From positions 2,108,001-2,172,000 of the forward strand of contig CAXXKC010000002.1 in NCBI GenBank assembly GCA_963674835.2: a stretch of DNA of 64,000 nt, in the 5' to 3' direction. The notes beneath the pieces were generated by a model. The model was given only the letters and a program-made list of their open reading frames with translations, did no database searches and was not told the origin of the DNA. This DNA is from G963674835 sp963674835. GTDB lineage: Bacteria; Planctomycetota; Planctomycetia; Pirellulales; Thermoguttaceae. The position numbers and the translations under genes are program-made. Shown one piece after another: positions 1 to 9,118 of this stretch (the first letter of the stretch is position 1; each line of letters opens with the position of its first letter).

Positions 1-1
1 C

Positions 2-1108
2 TGGTGTTACCTGGCCGAGCGGACCGGGCACGAGGCGGGCGGATTCGGGATGATCCGGCTGGACGGCGAGCACACGGCCCGCAGCCGGGCCATCGCCGAG
101 GTGGCCGCCTGCCTGCGGCGACACCAGGACATCCTTACAAGCGCTACGGTACCGTCCCAGGTGGCCGTGTTGTACGATCCGGATGTCTCATCCTTGCTGT
201 TCGCCATGGAGTTGGACGACGAGCTCTACGGCGAATCGCACCTGGGCTACTACCACACGCTTTGGAAGAACGATCTGGCGGCGCGTTACGTGACGTTCGA
301 CACGCTGGACGACATTCGCGAGAATGTGCTCCTGGTGCCCATGGCACTGACGATGTCGGACGAGGTGGCCGGGCGATTGGCTGATTTCGTCGCTGGCGGC
401 GGTGTGCTAGTGGCGGAGGCACGCACCGGGATGTTCGACGATCGCGGATGGATGCGGGCACGCGTGCCGGCGGGGCAATTGGCCGAGGCTGCCGGACTGA
501 CCGAAGGGGAGATGATCTGCTCCGACCCGGCCAATCGGATCGTCGTGCCGGGGGCCGATAGCACGGTCAAGGCGTCGGGTCCGGTGGATCTGCCCGAGAT
601 GGACCCGATCCACCTTGGGCCGCCGATCCGGTTCTCGGAGCCGGCCAACGTGGAGGTTCCCGCTCACGGATTCCTCGTACCGCTGGAGTTGCACGGCGCG
701 GAGCCGATCGGTGTGTACCAGGAAACGGCATTTGCAGCGCGACGCGCGTACGGGCAGGGAACGGTGTACTACATCGGCACGTACCTGGGCTTGGCTCTGG
801 CGCGAGGGGTGGCCGAAGCCCATCGGCTGTTGCAGGCGATTTTGCGACAGCATACGGTACCGGTCGTTCGTGGCGACCGGTTGCGACCGAGGCTGATTCG
901 CGGAGGCCCCGGCGACCTGCTTGTCGTGTTCAACGATCATCCATCACAGGAGGCGGAAGAAGAGGTCGTACTGCCGGAGGATGCAGTTGGGGCCGAGAAC
1001 GCCGTGACGGGTCAGGCAATGCCGACGAGTGATGGTCGAATACGCCTTTCCGTACCGCCCGAGGACGCCGCCGTACTGCGGCTGACCAGACGAGCAAACG
1101 GCAGTTAA
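2..1108 (+). CDS. GH42 beta-galactosidase, C-terminal part (5' end outside window)
   Basis: The reading frame is open from base 2, so the start lies upstream; about 368 residues are visible. The middle section fits the GH42 trimerisation domain: it opens with a Val-rich strand (VAVLYDPD), runs through a Rossmann-like region with a LVPMALTMSDE strand and a 'FVAGGGVLVAEARTG' glycine turn, and ends in a small beta-sandwich. The catalytic barrel with its two glutamates is not in the window. GH42 enzymes release terminal beta-galactose from oligosaccharides. It ends 94 bp before the convergent thioredoxin gene. Whether it is exported cannot be seen here. Alternative: a GH42-like protein with another sugar specificity. 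Confidence 0.8.
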   Translation, partial: WCYLAERTGHEAGGFGMIRLDGEHTARSRAIAEVAACLRRHQDILTSATVPSQVAVLYDPDVSSLLFAMELDDELYGESHLGYYHTLWKNDLAARYVTFDTLDDIRENVLLVPMALTMSDEVAGRLADFVAGGGVLVAEARTGMFDDRGWMRARVPAGQLAEAAGLTEGEMICSDPANRIVVPGADSTVKASGPVDLPEMDPIHLGPPIRFSEPANVEVPAHGFLVPLELHGAEPIGVYQETAFAARRAYGQGTVYYIGTYLGLALARGVAEAHRLLQAILRQHTVPVVRGDRLRPRLIRGGPGDLLVVFNDHPSQEAEEEVVLPEDAVGAENAVTGQAMPTSDGRIRLSVPPEDAAVLRLTRRANGS

Positions 1109-1202
1109 AACCAACGGCGATCCGGCCGCGCGGAGCACATCAGACGGCGTGTTTCTACGGTTCCGAAAGCGAAATACACGCTACGGTTACGCCGAATGCG
1201 AT

Positions 1203-1529
1203 CTAACCTTTGGCCTGTTCGATGGCGCTCTGGAGGCGGCTCTTGGGTTGGACACCGACGAAGCGGTCGACGACCTCGCCTCCCTTGAAGATCATCAGCG
1301 TGGGTATGCTACTGACGCCGTAACTGGAGGCCAGAGCGGGACTGTCGTCGATGTTGATCTTGGCGACCTTCAGGGAGCCGGCATTCTCGCTGGCCAATTC
1401 CTCGACAACCGGGGCGATCATGCGACACGGACCACACCAAGGCGCCCAGAAGTCGACCAGCACCGGCTGATCCGATTGCAGGACCTCCGCCTGGAAATTG
1501 CTTTCGTTCAGTTCGGTCAAATTGGCCAT
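1203..1529 (-). CDS. trxA: thioredoxin
   Basis: A cytoplasmic dithiol/disulfide reductant of 108 residues, the standard family length. The active site WCGPC sits in the 'DFWAPWCGPCRM' context and the conserved cis-proline is in 'SSIPTLMIF'. I chose the ATG at 1529 because AAGGAG lies 8 bases upstream and the protein then starts MANLTELN; the longer frame would add 25 non-family residues. A near-consensus promoter is seen upstream. It ends convergently with the GH42 gene. Confidence 0.95.
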   Translation of the reverse strand: MANLTELNESNFQAEVLQSDQPVLVDFWAPWCGPCRMIAPVVEELASENAGSLKVAKINIDDSPALASSYGVSSIPTLMIFKGGEVVDRFVGVQPKSRLQSAIEQAKG

Positions 1530-1635
1530 CGAGTCGTCTCCTTCCCAGAGAGATCCATGTTTTGCAGCGCACCACGTCTTGTGAACACCCAGAGATGGGG
1601 GCAATCCGGGCCGCCAGAATCGCCGTGTTCACCAA

Positions 1636-1663
1636 ATTATAGAGACTGCCCCACGGGCGTCAA
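1636..1663 (-). promoter_or_regulatory. sigma70-like promoter for trxA
   Basis: On the minus strand TTGACG (1663-1658) is followed after 16 bases by a perfect TATAAT (1641-1636). That places the transcript start about 100 bases before the trxA ATG. Eleven of twelve hexamer positions match the consensus, which stands out in GC-rich DNA. It has not been tested, and the spacer is one base short of optimal. Confidence 0.55.
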
Positions 1664-1692
1664 CGAACAGCCGGCCCCCGATGGCGCAGCAC

Positions 1693-3183
1693 TCAGCCGA
1701 CACCTTCCTGGCTTGGCTCAGTGGCCGTTTTGGACCGGAGAAGGCGGACGAGGGCCATTCGCAGCTTCTTCATGGTGATCGGCAAGAGGATGACCACTCG
1801 CTTCTCGTCGGCCCTCACCTCTTCCGACCACGCCATTTGGGCCTCGTCCAGCAGCAACAAGGCGGGCATATGGGCGGTGGCCGGATGGTCGGCCAGTCGA
1901 TTGAACGCGGTCACCGCCGGCTCGCCCAGCTCCTGGGCATCGATCAGCACACAGGTAACTTCCGAAGTATCGTCCTGCAGCCGTTCCAGCGCCCGCACCG
2001 GGTCGCTGGTGAGCAGCACTCGGTAGCCGGCGCGCTTCAGTCCTTCGCGCAGCGCGTTCTGCATCCCTTGATTGGCCTCGACGACCATGATCGTCTGCTG
2101 ATCCTGAACGTCGGGCGACGCGTCGGGCGACGATCCGGAGTCCTTCCCATCGGCAACGTCTTCACCGGCCAGACGTCTGGCCGTCGTGCGGAGATCGGTC
2201 AGCATCATTCCGGGGCTCTGATAGCGCCGTAATGGATCGAGCATCATCGCCTTGTTGACAACATGCTCGACGACCGGTGGAATGCTGGGTTCGAGGTCCA
2301 GCAACGGGCGCACTTGGGTGAACCGCGTCTTGCTCAGGCGGTGGACTCGATCGCGGGTTTCGGGCAAGGGCGCTTTGCCCGTGAGCATGTGGTAGTAGAT
2401 GCAGCCCATGAAGTAGATATCGCTGCGGGTGTCGTCCTTGCGGACGCCCGTGGCGCGTTCCAAGGCTGCGTAGTCGATGGTGCGAGGGCTGACCGAATCG
2501 GGTGACTGATCGCCCAGGCTGTCGCCCAGACCGGCCATGCCGAAATCGACCAGTTTTGCACGTCCCCGACTGGAAACCAGCACGTTGCTCGTCTTGAGGT
2601 CGCGATGGGTCAAGCCCATCTCGAAGGCGTACTGCATGGCGCTGGCGATATCGGTCATCAGGCGGGTGGCTTCGACGACATCGAGGCGGCGGCGAATCTT
2701 GATGAACTCGCGGAGATTTCGCCCTTCGACAAATTCCATCACCAGGAAGTGCGTGCCGCGGTGGGAGTAGACCTCGAAGATGGGGACGATGTTTGGATGG
2801 CGCAGAGTGCAGCCGAGCTCGCCCTCGCGCACGAATTGGCCGTACTGGCTCGGCTGCTCGCTGAACTTCCTTCGCAGGACCTTGACGGCGACGATCTGAT
2901 TCGTCTTTGGATTGACGGCGCGATAAACGCGCGCAAACGTCCCCGTGCCTATAAGGTAAAGAACCTTATAGTCGCCAAAGAAGAACCCGCTACGTTCGCC
3001 TTTCAGCAGCCGATCGACCTGGTAGTTGGTGAGGAATTCACGGCGCACCAATACCTGCACAAGGGCTTCCAAGGGAACGTTGCGCGATCCCAAGGAACTC
3101 CACACCTCCTGCATCTGTATGCCGTCAATCAGTCCCAGGTCAAACGCGCGCTGAGCGACCTGTTCGGCCGAAGGTCGGCTCAT
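1693..3183 (-). CDS. Ser/Thr protein kinase fused to a degenerate receiver domain
   Basis: A soluble protein of 496 residues. After about 70 N-terminal helical residues comes a Hanks-type kinase domain (about 71-340) with ATP lysine in AVKVL (K101), catalytic loop HRDLKTSN (193-200) and DFG (213-215). The glycine loop is GTGTFARV, with Phe-Ala where the third Gly is usual, and the APE motif is replaced by YAALE. A linker leads to a response-regulator-like fold (about 364-480). This keeps an Asp in the phosphoacceptor strand (CVLIDAQ) but has lost the N-terminal acidic pair (MVVEAN) and the Lys-Pro motif (LLPITMKK), so phosphorylation there is doubtful. There is no transmembrane segment, so it is probably a cytoplasmic scaffolded kinase. 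Its substrate is unknown. Confidence 0.85.
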   Translation of the reverse strand: MSRPSAEQVAQRAFDLGLIDGIQMQEVWSSLGSRNVPLEALVQVLVRREFLTNYQVDRLLKGERSGFFFGDYKVLYLIGTGTFARVYRAVNPKTNQIVAVKVLRRKFSEQPSQYGQFVREGELGCTLRHPNIVPIFEVYSHRGTHFLVMEFVEGRNLREFIKIRRRLDVVEATRLMTDIASAMQYAFEMGLTHRDLKTSNVLVSSRGRAKLVDFGMAGLGDSLGDQSPDSVSPRTIDYAALERATGVRKDDTRSDIYFMGCIYYHMLTGKAPLPETRDRVHRLSKTRFTQVRPLLDLEPSIPPVVEHVVNKAMMLDPLRRYQSPGMMLTDLRTTARRLAGEDVADGKDSGSSPDASPDVQDQQTIMVVEANQGMQNALREGLKRAGYRVLLTSDPVRALERLQDDTSEVTCVLIDAQELGEPAVTAFNRLADHPATAHMPALLLLDEAQMAWSEEVRADEKRVVILLPITMKKLRMALVRLLRSKTATEPSQEGVG

Positions 3184-3560
3184 GCCTCAGGACCCCCTCT
3201 CTGAACACCACTTATGTCGTACTACCGACCAGCCTCCGATACACCGCGTAGTAGACATCCATAAGAAATATGGCCATTTGATCCATCCTATTCGAGAATT
3301 AACAGTTCCGCAACGTTTCGGCAACAGTCCGAAAGGGGGACACGAAGAGGAGGGCACGCCCACGGGGGTCCCATAAACACAACGGGCTCCGGCCGCAGAT
3401 GTGACCGGAGCCCGCAGGGGGAGGTAAGAAGTCGCGAGAATACGGTACCTCAACAGGAGGACATTGCTGCGATGGACTTGTTCAGAGCTGCCACACGACT
3501 CGGGCGCAATCGACGTTACTTTTGCCGATGAAATGGGTTATAGGCGTCGGCCGCAGCGTC
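3184..3560. other. intergenic region, 377 bp
   Basis: This is the upstream region of the kinase gene and the downstream region of the small helical protein, both on the minus strand. It is locally AT-rich around 3265-3310. It holds one strong hairpin at 3383-3414, listed separately. I saw no convincing promoter hexamers and no short gene. Confidence 0.5.
3383..3414 (-). terminator. hairpin, possible terminator of the small helical protein gene
   Basis: A perfect 10-bp GC stem (CGGGCTCCGG paired with CCGGAGCCCG) encloses a 12-base loop. Read on the minus strand it is followed by TTGTGTTTAT, a weak T-rich tail. It lies about 147 bases past the stop of the minus-strand gene ending at 3561. The stem is the strongest in this part of the window; the terminator role is inferred. 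Confidence 0.4.
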
Positions 3561-3842
3561 TCACTTGTCTTCGACCTGGCGGCGATAGTGGTCCCGCTCA
3601 CGGCGGGTCGCTTCCAAGTCGAATACGAGGTATTTCATGTCGACCCTCAGTTGGCTTAGAGCGTCTTGGACCAGTGTGAGGATCCGACGGCGGCGTTTGG
3701 TGCTTTCGACAACATTCTCCAGCGCCGGTTCGATCTGACTGCGGTACTCGGCGGGGAGCTCTTTGACTGCGGCGAACAGTGCCGAGATTTCACTGGGGAT
3801 TTCGTTGACGTCGGTCTTGTTGATGCGGCAGGGCTGGCTCAT
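3561..3842 (-). CDS. small helical hypothetical protein
   Basis: I do not recognise a family. The product is 93 residues, begins MSQPCRINKTD and is predicted by eye to be almost all helix. It has an acidic/Ala-rich first half and a strongly charged second half rich in Arg (a KRRRR cluster around residue 51), ending in a likely short coiled coil. There is no signal peptide or membrane segment. The ATG at 3842 is preceded by AAGGAG 7 bases away, which favours it over the longer frame. Composition resembles small DNA- or protein-binding helpers, but that is only an impression. Confidence 0.65.
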   Translation of the reverse strand: MSQPCRINKTDVNEIPSEISALFAAVKELPAEYRSQIEPALENVVESTKRRRRILTLVQDALSQLRVDMKYLVFDLEATRRERDHYRRQVEDK

Positions 3843-4117
3843 CGAGGTCTCCTTCGTGGTGCGGAACGTCAGCGGAAAAAAGCACTCGCTATGCCACAAC
3901 CGGGCTGGGAGAAACCGATTCGTCGCAAGTATCTATGAAAGAAGAACTTATCGCGTTGGGCGGTTTGTGGCCTTTCTGCCCGCTTTGATGCAAAACGGCA
4001 ACGGTTGATCTGGATGCCGATCGCAAATCGTGATACAAGCGACTGTTACGTCGAAGTTGTCAATCTGGGATATGGATGTGGCCAAAAGGCAACGTCCGCC
4101 TGTTCGGCGCAGTGCTC

Positions 4118-6970
4118 ATGAGACCATCCCTCCCGCTTCTTGCCTTGGTCGTGCTGGGAACCGTCCTGGCAGTTGCCGGCGTTGCCGCCGCGGACGGCAG
4201 CGCCTGGTCCGAGGGATTTGAGGGACCTCAGCCATCCTGGCGGCTGGCCGGCGGCGACGTTCCCTATCGGATCGAGCGGCAAGAGCGCGTTCAGGGACAT
4301 GCCCACAGCGGCGACCGCTGTGAACTGCTACAGATCAGCGGCAGCTCGGGCCACGAGTTGCTGTTCAGCCATGACGTCGGCCAACCCTACGTGATCGACG
4401 AACTGATGCCGACAGTGTGGATTCAGTCGGATCGCCCGGGGATACAATTGCTCGTCCGCGTGGCGCTGCCTCGCACGATCGATCCGCGAACCGGCAAGCC
4501 GCTGACGGCCTTGTTGCGAGGTTCCAGTTACACGACGCCTGGACGCTGGCAGCAGCTTCGCGTCGACAACCTTACGGAACAACTGAAACAGCACACGTGG
4601 ACGCTGCGGGCACAAGTGGGGCCTCAGGTCGATCCGCGTGAAGCCTATGTCGATGTGGTGCTGCTGAACGCGTATGGTGGCCCCGGCACAACCACGGTGT
4701 GGATCGACGATCTGGAGCTTGCCGGATATGCGAAGCGGAGTGCCCACGAAGCTCCGGCACGCAGCGCGGCCGCCGATGGCAACAACGGGGCGCCCGTCTC
4801 CGGATCGCCGGACATGCCGCGGAGCGATGCCAACATTCGGCGTCGGAAGATCGCGATGGCCGGCCATGTTCTGATGGCCGATGACCGGCCGGTCTTCCCG
4901 CGGGTAATTCAATACCAGGGCGAACCGTTGAAGCTGCTTCGGCAGTTGGGTTTCAACGTCGTCTGGCTGCCCAATGTGCCCAAGCCGGAAATGATCTCGG
5001 AGGCGAACCAACTGGGGCTTTGGTTGGTGACACCTCCGCCGCTCGCACCTGATGGCGCCGGTGCCGGCTCGTCGGCGACTCCGTCAAAGATCGATCCGGC
5101 CTACGACTGTGTTTTGGCCTGGGATTTGGGACATGGGCTGGGGCCGTCACAGCTTCCGGCAATTCAGCGATGGAAGGAGCAAATCCGCGCGTCCGACAAC
5201 CAGAGCCAACGACCGTTCATCTGCGAGCCGGCCAGCGCCTTGCGGCCGTACAGCAACATTGCCCAATTGTTACTGATCGGGCGCAGCCCATTAGGAAGTA
5301 GTTTGCAGTTGAACGACTACGGCACGTGGGTCCGACAACGGCCGTGGCTGGCGGTGCCCGGCACGCCGGTGTGGACCACGATTCAGACCCAGCCATCGCC
5401 GACGTTGCAGCAGCAGTGGCAGACCATGGGCGTCGAGCAGCCGCTGCCGAACCGGTTCGCCAGCGAGCAGATCCGACTGTTGGTCTATACGTCGGTCACC
5501 GCCGGCAGCCGCGGCCTGTTGTTTGAGTCGAATACGTCGCTGGTGGAGTCGGATCCCGATACGCGGGTTCGGGCGACGACATTGGAGTTGCTCAACCTGG
5601 AGCTGGGCCTCATCGAGCCGTGGACGGCGGCCGGCAGCTTCATCGCCATGGTGCCCTCCAGTGAGCCGGGGTTGGTAGGCGCCCTGCTCCAAGCGGAACG
5701 AGCGAGGATCCTGGTGCCGCTGTGGACCGAGCCCGGGTCTCAGTTCGTTTCCGGGCAGGCGGCCGGCAACGGAACGACGTTTGTCGTGCCGGGAGTCCCG
5801 GAAGGAAACGACGCCTACGAGATCGCCCCGGGCGGACTGCGTCCCGTGCGATCCAAGCGGGTCACGGGCGGCACGCGCGTCACGCTCGATGAGTTCTCGC
5901 TGACCTCGTTGATCCTGTTCACGCAGGATGCGATGGTCGTCAGCGATCTCACGCAGCGGGCGGTCCGCATCGGGCAGCGGGCGGCACAGCTTCAACACGA
6001 TCTGGCGGTTGCCAAACTTCAAATGGTCGAGCAGACCGAGAGCCGAATGCCCCCTCGCGATTCGGCGGCAGCCCAGGGCGGCCAGTGGTTGGCCGACGCG
6101 CGCCGGAATCTGCAGCAATGCGATCGTTTGATGGCGACCGGCGGGTTGAAGAACTGCCGAGACATTTTTGCCTACGCCGATCGGGCGATGCGGCCATTGC
6201 GGCTTCTGGAACGGGCACGCTGGGAATCGGCGGTGGCCCCGCTGGGCTCTCCGGTGGCGAGCCCGGCATCGGTCTGTTATGCGACCTTGCCGGCGCACTG
6301 GCGATTCCTCGGCCGGATTCGCGGCGCCGCGACGGGAGAGAACCGGTTGGCGAGTGGTGATTTCGAGGATCTGGGAATCATGCTCCAGGCCGGCTGGCAC
6401 CATTTCCAGCACCCCGCGCCGGGCGTCTTTTCGGGAGCCGACCTGTCGCCCGGTTGCGCGCATGGTGGCCGTTACGGCCTGCGTTTGGCCGCGAGGCCCC
6501 AGGACGCCAAGAATCCGCCGACGATGATTGAATCGCCGCCGCTTTGGGTCACCGGCCCGAAGGTCAACGTACAGGCGGGCGAGGTCATTTGCATCCAGGG
6601 ATGGGTTCAGATTCCTGCGCCGATCACCGGGAGTGTCGATGGTCTGCTGATCGTCGACTCGTTGGGCGGCGAGGCGTTGGAGGAACGGATCGGAGAGACC
6701 ACCGGCTGGAAGCAGTTCACGTTGTATCGCGTCGTGCCGGAATCGGGCCAGATGACCGTGAGCTTCGCACTCTCGGGCTTGGGGGAGGCGTGGTTGGACG
6801 ACGTGTACGTGGGTCCGGTCGGGCCGTCGACCGGGGCGACGGCACCGCCGACGGTTCCATCGTCTGTGCCCACGAGCAACGGCGCGATGACGGCGCCCAT
6901 GGCCCAGACTCTGCCTCCGGTTCATTCGGCCACCGGACCGTTTCAGCAGCCGTCGCCACCGGGCCGTTAA
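4118..6970 (+). CDS. large secreted protein with sandwich and barrel-like regions, unknown function
   Basis: About 950 residues. A signal peptide (MRPSLPLLALVVLG followed by an Ala-rich cleavage region) is followed by a jelly-roll-like section (about 30-220) resembling carbohydrate-binding modules. Residues about 245-480 resemble the start of a glycosidase barrel (FPRVIQYQGEPLKLLRQLG, NVVWLPN). A helical stretch (about 630-720), a second beta-sandwich (about 760-915) and a Pro/Thr/Ser-rich tail follow. I cannot place catalytic acids with confidence. The ATG at 4118 puts the signal peptide at the N-terminus; an ATG at 4076 would add 14 residues. It lies 15 bp from the convergent ribokinase stop. 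Probably a secreted glycan-binding or glycosidase-like protein. Confidence 0.7.
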   Translation: MRPSLPLLALVVLGTVLAVAGVAAADGSAWSEGFEGPQPSWRLAGGDVPYRIERQERVQGHAHSGDRCELLQISGSSGHELLFSHDVGQPYVIDELMPTVWIQSDRPGIQLLVRVALPRTIDPRTGKPLTALLRGSSYTTPGRWQQLRVDNLTEQLKQHTWTLRAQVGPQVDPREAYVDVVLLNAYGGPGTTTVWIDDLELAGYAKRSAHEAPARSAAADGNNGAPVSGSPDMPRSDANIRRRKIAMAGHVLMADDRPVFPRVIQYQGEPLKLLRQLGFNVVWLPNVPKPEMISEANQLGLWLVTPPPLAPDGAGAGSSATPSKIDPAYDCVLAWDLGHGLGPSQLPAIQRWKEQIRASDNQSQRPFICEPASALRPYSNIAQLLLIGRSPLGSSLQLNDYGTWVRQRPWLAVPGTPVWTTIQTQPSPTLQQQWQTMGVEQPLPNRFASEQIRLLVYTSVTAGSRGLLFESNTSLVESDPDTRVRATTLELLNLELGLIEPWTAAGSFIAMVPSSEPGLVGALLQAERARILVPLWTEPGSQFVSGQAAGNGTTFVVPGVPEGNDAYEIAPGGLRPVRSKRVTGGTRVTLDEFSLTSLILFTQDAMVVSDLTQRAVRIGQRAAQLQHDLAVAKLQMVEQTESRMPPRDSAAAQGGQWLADARRNLQQCDRLMATGGLKNCRDIFAYADRAMRPLRLLERARWESAVAPLGSPVASPASVCYATLPAHWRFLGRIRGAATGENRLASGDFEDLGIMLQAGWHHFQHPAPGVFSGADLSPGCAHGGRYGLRLAARPQDAKNPPTMIESPPLWVTGPKVNVQAGEVICIQGWVQIPAPITGSVDGLLIVDSLGGEALEERIGETTGWKQFTLYRVVPESGQMTVSFALSGLGEAWLDDVYVGPVGPSTGATAPPTVPSSVPTSNGAMTAPMAQTLPPVHSATGPFQQPSPPGR

Positions 6971-6985
6971 GGCTGTCGGCCAAGC

Positions 6986-7915
6986 CTACGAGCGGTGCGT
7001 TTTGAGGAACTTCTCGATCTGGCGACGCGTCGGTGCCGAGGGCTGGGCGCCCATCTGGGTTACGGAAAGTGCTCCGGCGGCGCACGCGAAGCGGACCGCG
7101 TCGAGCAAGTGTTTCCCTTCCGCGAGACCGACGGCCAGGGCACCATTGAACACGTCGCCGGCGGCCGTGGTGTCGACCGCTTTCACCTTGAAACCGGGAA
7201 CGAACTGCCGCGTCGACTCGCCGACCAGCAGCGCGCCCTTGGAGCCGAGTGTGACAACGACCGTTTGCACGCCTCGCGCCATGAGCTTCTCGGCCGCCTG
7301 CGTAGCCGTGGCCTTGCTGGTGACGCGGACCCCGGTAAGCAGTTCGGCTTCGCTTTCGTTGGGAGTAAGAATCGACACTCGACGGAGAAGCTCATCGGGC
7401 AAAGGTTGGGCGGGCGCCGGATTGAGGATGACCCGCACGCCGGCGCGGGCCGCGAGGTCGGCAGCGGCGCAGACCGTTTCCAGCGGCGTTTCCAGTTGCA
7501 AGAGCAGCACGCTGGCACCGGTGAGAGCATGTTTGGCCTTCTTCACGTCGGCGGGAGCAAGCCGGCCGTTGGCCCCCGATGCTACGGCGATGCTGTTCTC
7601 GCCGTCCTTGGCCACGAAGATCAGCGCCACGCCGGAAGGGCTGCGTTTGTCGCGGAAGACGAAATCCACGTTGATCCCGTCTTGGGTGAACCCGGCGATT
7701 GCCTGGTCACCCAGTGGGTCGCTGCCGACGCGGGCGACGAAGGTCACGGCGCCGCCGGCGCGGGCTGCGCCGACCGCCTGATTGGCCCCTTTGCCGCCGG
7801 CCGCGGTGACGAACTCGCCGCCAAGGATGGTTTCGCCGGGGCGCGGGATGTGGTCCAGCGTGATGATCATGTCGGTGTTTGAGCTACCGACGACGACGAT
7901 CGGTTTCGCGGTCAT
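6986..7915 (-). CDS. rbsK: ribokinase
   Basis: Phosphorylates D-ribose at O5 using ATP, in the cytoplasm. The 309 residues match ribokinase length. PfkB-family signatures are present: the N-terminal substrate glycine motif AAGGKGANQA (about 38-47) and the C-terminal DTTAAGDVFNGAL with the catalytic Asp. The strand NPAPAQPLP and the TPNESEAE motif are typical of RbsK. The ATG at 7915 has AAGGA 9 bases upstream. It is the second gene after a GRP-type sugar transporter, 35 bp downstream of it, so uptake and phosphorylation are probably coupled. Related PfkB kinases for other sugars cannot be excluded. Confidence 0.88.
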   Translation of the reverse strand: MTAKPIVVVGSSNTDMIITLDHIPRPGETILGGEFVTAAGGKGANQAVGAARAGGAVTFVARVGSDPLGDQAIAGFTQDGINVDFVFRDKRSPSGVALIFVAKDGENSIAVASGANGRLAPADVKKAKHALTGASVLLLQLETPLETVCAAADLAARAGVRVILNPAPAQPLPDELLRRVSILTPNESEAELLTGVRVTSKATATQAAEKLMARGVQTVVVTLGSKGALLVGESTRQFVPGFKVKAVDTTAAGDVFNGALAVGLAEGKHLLDAVRFACAAGALSVTQMGAQPSAPTRRQIEKFLKTHRS

Positions 7916-7950
7916 GGTTGAATATCCTTGTGCTCGGTACGTCCGCCGGA

Positions 7951-8961
7951 TCAGGCGTTTGCGTAGACGATCATCGCCAGCCCAACGACAAACAGAATGA
8001 ACATCAGGGCCAGCAGTTTGTTGGTGCCCGCAGGGGCATGCCTGAACTCTTTCCAGATAAACACACCCCACAATGCGGCGACCATGGTGGCTCCCTGTCC
8101 CAGCCCGTAGGCGATCGCGTAGCCGGCTGCACCACCGGCGATGATGTTGAAGGACATTCCTACACCCCAAATCATGCCGCCGGCGATGCCGACCACGTGC
8201 AGGCGGGGATTGCCTTTGGTGAAGTAGTCGCCGAAGGGGACCGGTTCGCCGACGAACGGCTTGCGCATGACGATGGTGTTGAAGATGAAGCTGGAGGCGA
8301 ACAGGCCCAGGGCAAACAAAACCAGGGCGGTGTACGGGGTGAGCTTTCCGGCGTGCTCTTCGAGGGCGATGTCGGCGATGGGCGGCATGGCGGCAGCCAC
8401 AAGGTAGTAGAACAGGCCCATCAGCAGTCCACAGATGACCGAAAGCACGATGCCTTTGCCCAGCGTCTTCTGGCCTGTGGTGGGCAGCCGCCGATAGGCG
8501 AGCGAATCGATCACGATGGCCAGCGCCACACACGCCACGCCGGCGAAAAGGATGACGGGATCGCCCTTCGGCTCGCGAATGTGGTTGACAATGACGCCTT
8601 CGACCAGCGCGATTCCGATTCCGACCGGGAAAGCGACGGCCATTCCGGCGATGTCGATGGCGGCCACGAGCAGGATATTGGCCAGGTTGAACACAACGCC
8701 GCCGAGCAAGGCCAGCGCCAGGTATTTCGGTGCGGCCTGGCTCAAGTCGGCAAAGAAGCCGCGACCGTGCTCGCCCGTGCTGCCGAGGGTCAGAGCGAAG
8801 ATCAGCGTGAGCAGCAGTACGCCGATACAGTAATCCCAGTAGAAGAGCTGGAATCGCCATTCCTTGCTGGCAAGCTTCTGGGTATTGGCCCAAGACCCCC
8901 AGCAGAGCATCGTTACGATACACATCACTACCGCGATGGGATACGATTGAACGATCACCAT
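7951..8961 (-). CDS. GRP/DMT-type sugar transporter (ribose porter-like)
   Basis: An inner-membrane protein of 336 residues with about ten hydrophobic segments. It begins MVIVQSYPIAVV and carries the CWGSWANTQKL motif near residue 20 that is characteristic of the glucose/ribose porter branch of the drug/metabolite transporter superfamily. Other conserved spots are FNLANILLVAAID and FPVGIGIALVEG. GGAG lies 10 bases before the ATG at 8961. It is the first gene of a two-gene unit with ribokinase, so ribose or a related pentose is the likely substrate. An L-rhamnose-type permease is the main alternative. Confidence 0.78.
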   Translation of the reverse strand: MVIVQSYPIAVVMCIVTMLCWGSWANTQKLASKEWRFQLFYWDYCIGVLLLTLIFALTLGSTGEHGRGFFADLSQAAPKYLALALLGGVVFNLANILLVAAIDIAGMAVAFPVGIGIALVEGVIVNHIREPKGDPVILFAGVACVALAIVIDSLAYRRLPTTGQKTLGKGIVLSVICGLLMGLFYYLVAAAMPPIADIALEEHAGKLTPYTALVLFALGLFASSFIFNTIVMRKPFVGEPVPFGDYFTKGNPRLHVVGIAGGMIWGVGMSFNIIAGGAAGYAIAYGLGQGATMVAALWGVFIWKEFRHAPAGTNKLLALMFILFVVGLAMIVYANA

Positions 8962-9063
8962 GGTCCGGGTTCTCCAGTTTCGCCGGCTTGGAACGTCGAT
9001 TTGGACGCTTGGGACGCCGTGGCCAAGCTGCACAGGCAGGGTTGTGGCACAAGCGGCGGCGCC

Positions 9064-9093
9064 AGTGTAGAACGAATGGCTCAATGTTGTCAA
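9064..9093 (-). promoter_or_regulatory. candidate promoter for transporter-rbsK operon
   Basis: On the minus strand TTGACA (9093-9088, perfect) is followed after 18 bases by TACACT (9069-9064, 4/6). The -35 box lies inside a short inverted repeat, GTTG-T-CAAC at 9086-9094, that could bind a regulator. The implied leader is about 95 bases. The same 157-bp divergent region must also serve the glycerate kinase gene on the plus strand. Confidence 0.4.
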
Positions 9094-9118
9094 CAATCGG
9101 CAAAATGCGGAGGAACGC

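Noticed and set aside
1147..1181. Hairpin between the convergent GH42 and trxA genes (GCGTGT paired with ACACGC)
   Set aside because: The perfect part is 6 bp and there is no T tract on either strand, so I did not list it as a terminator.
5291..6925. 544-codon minus-strand open frame inside the large secreted protein gene
   Set aside because: The translation is dominated by Arg, Gly, Pro and His, typical of antisense reading in GC-rich DNA. The plus-strand gene has a signal peptide and ordered domains.
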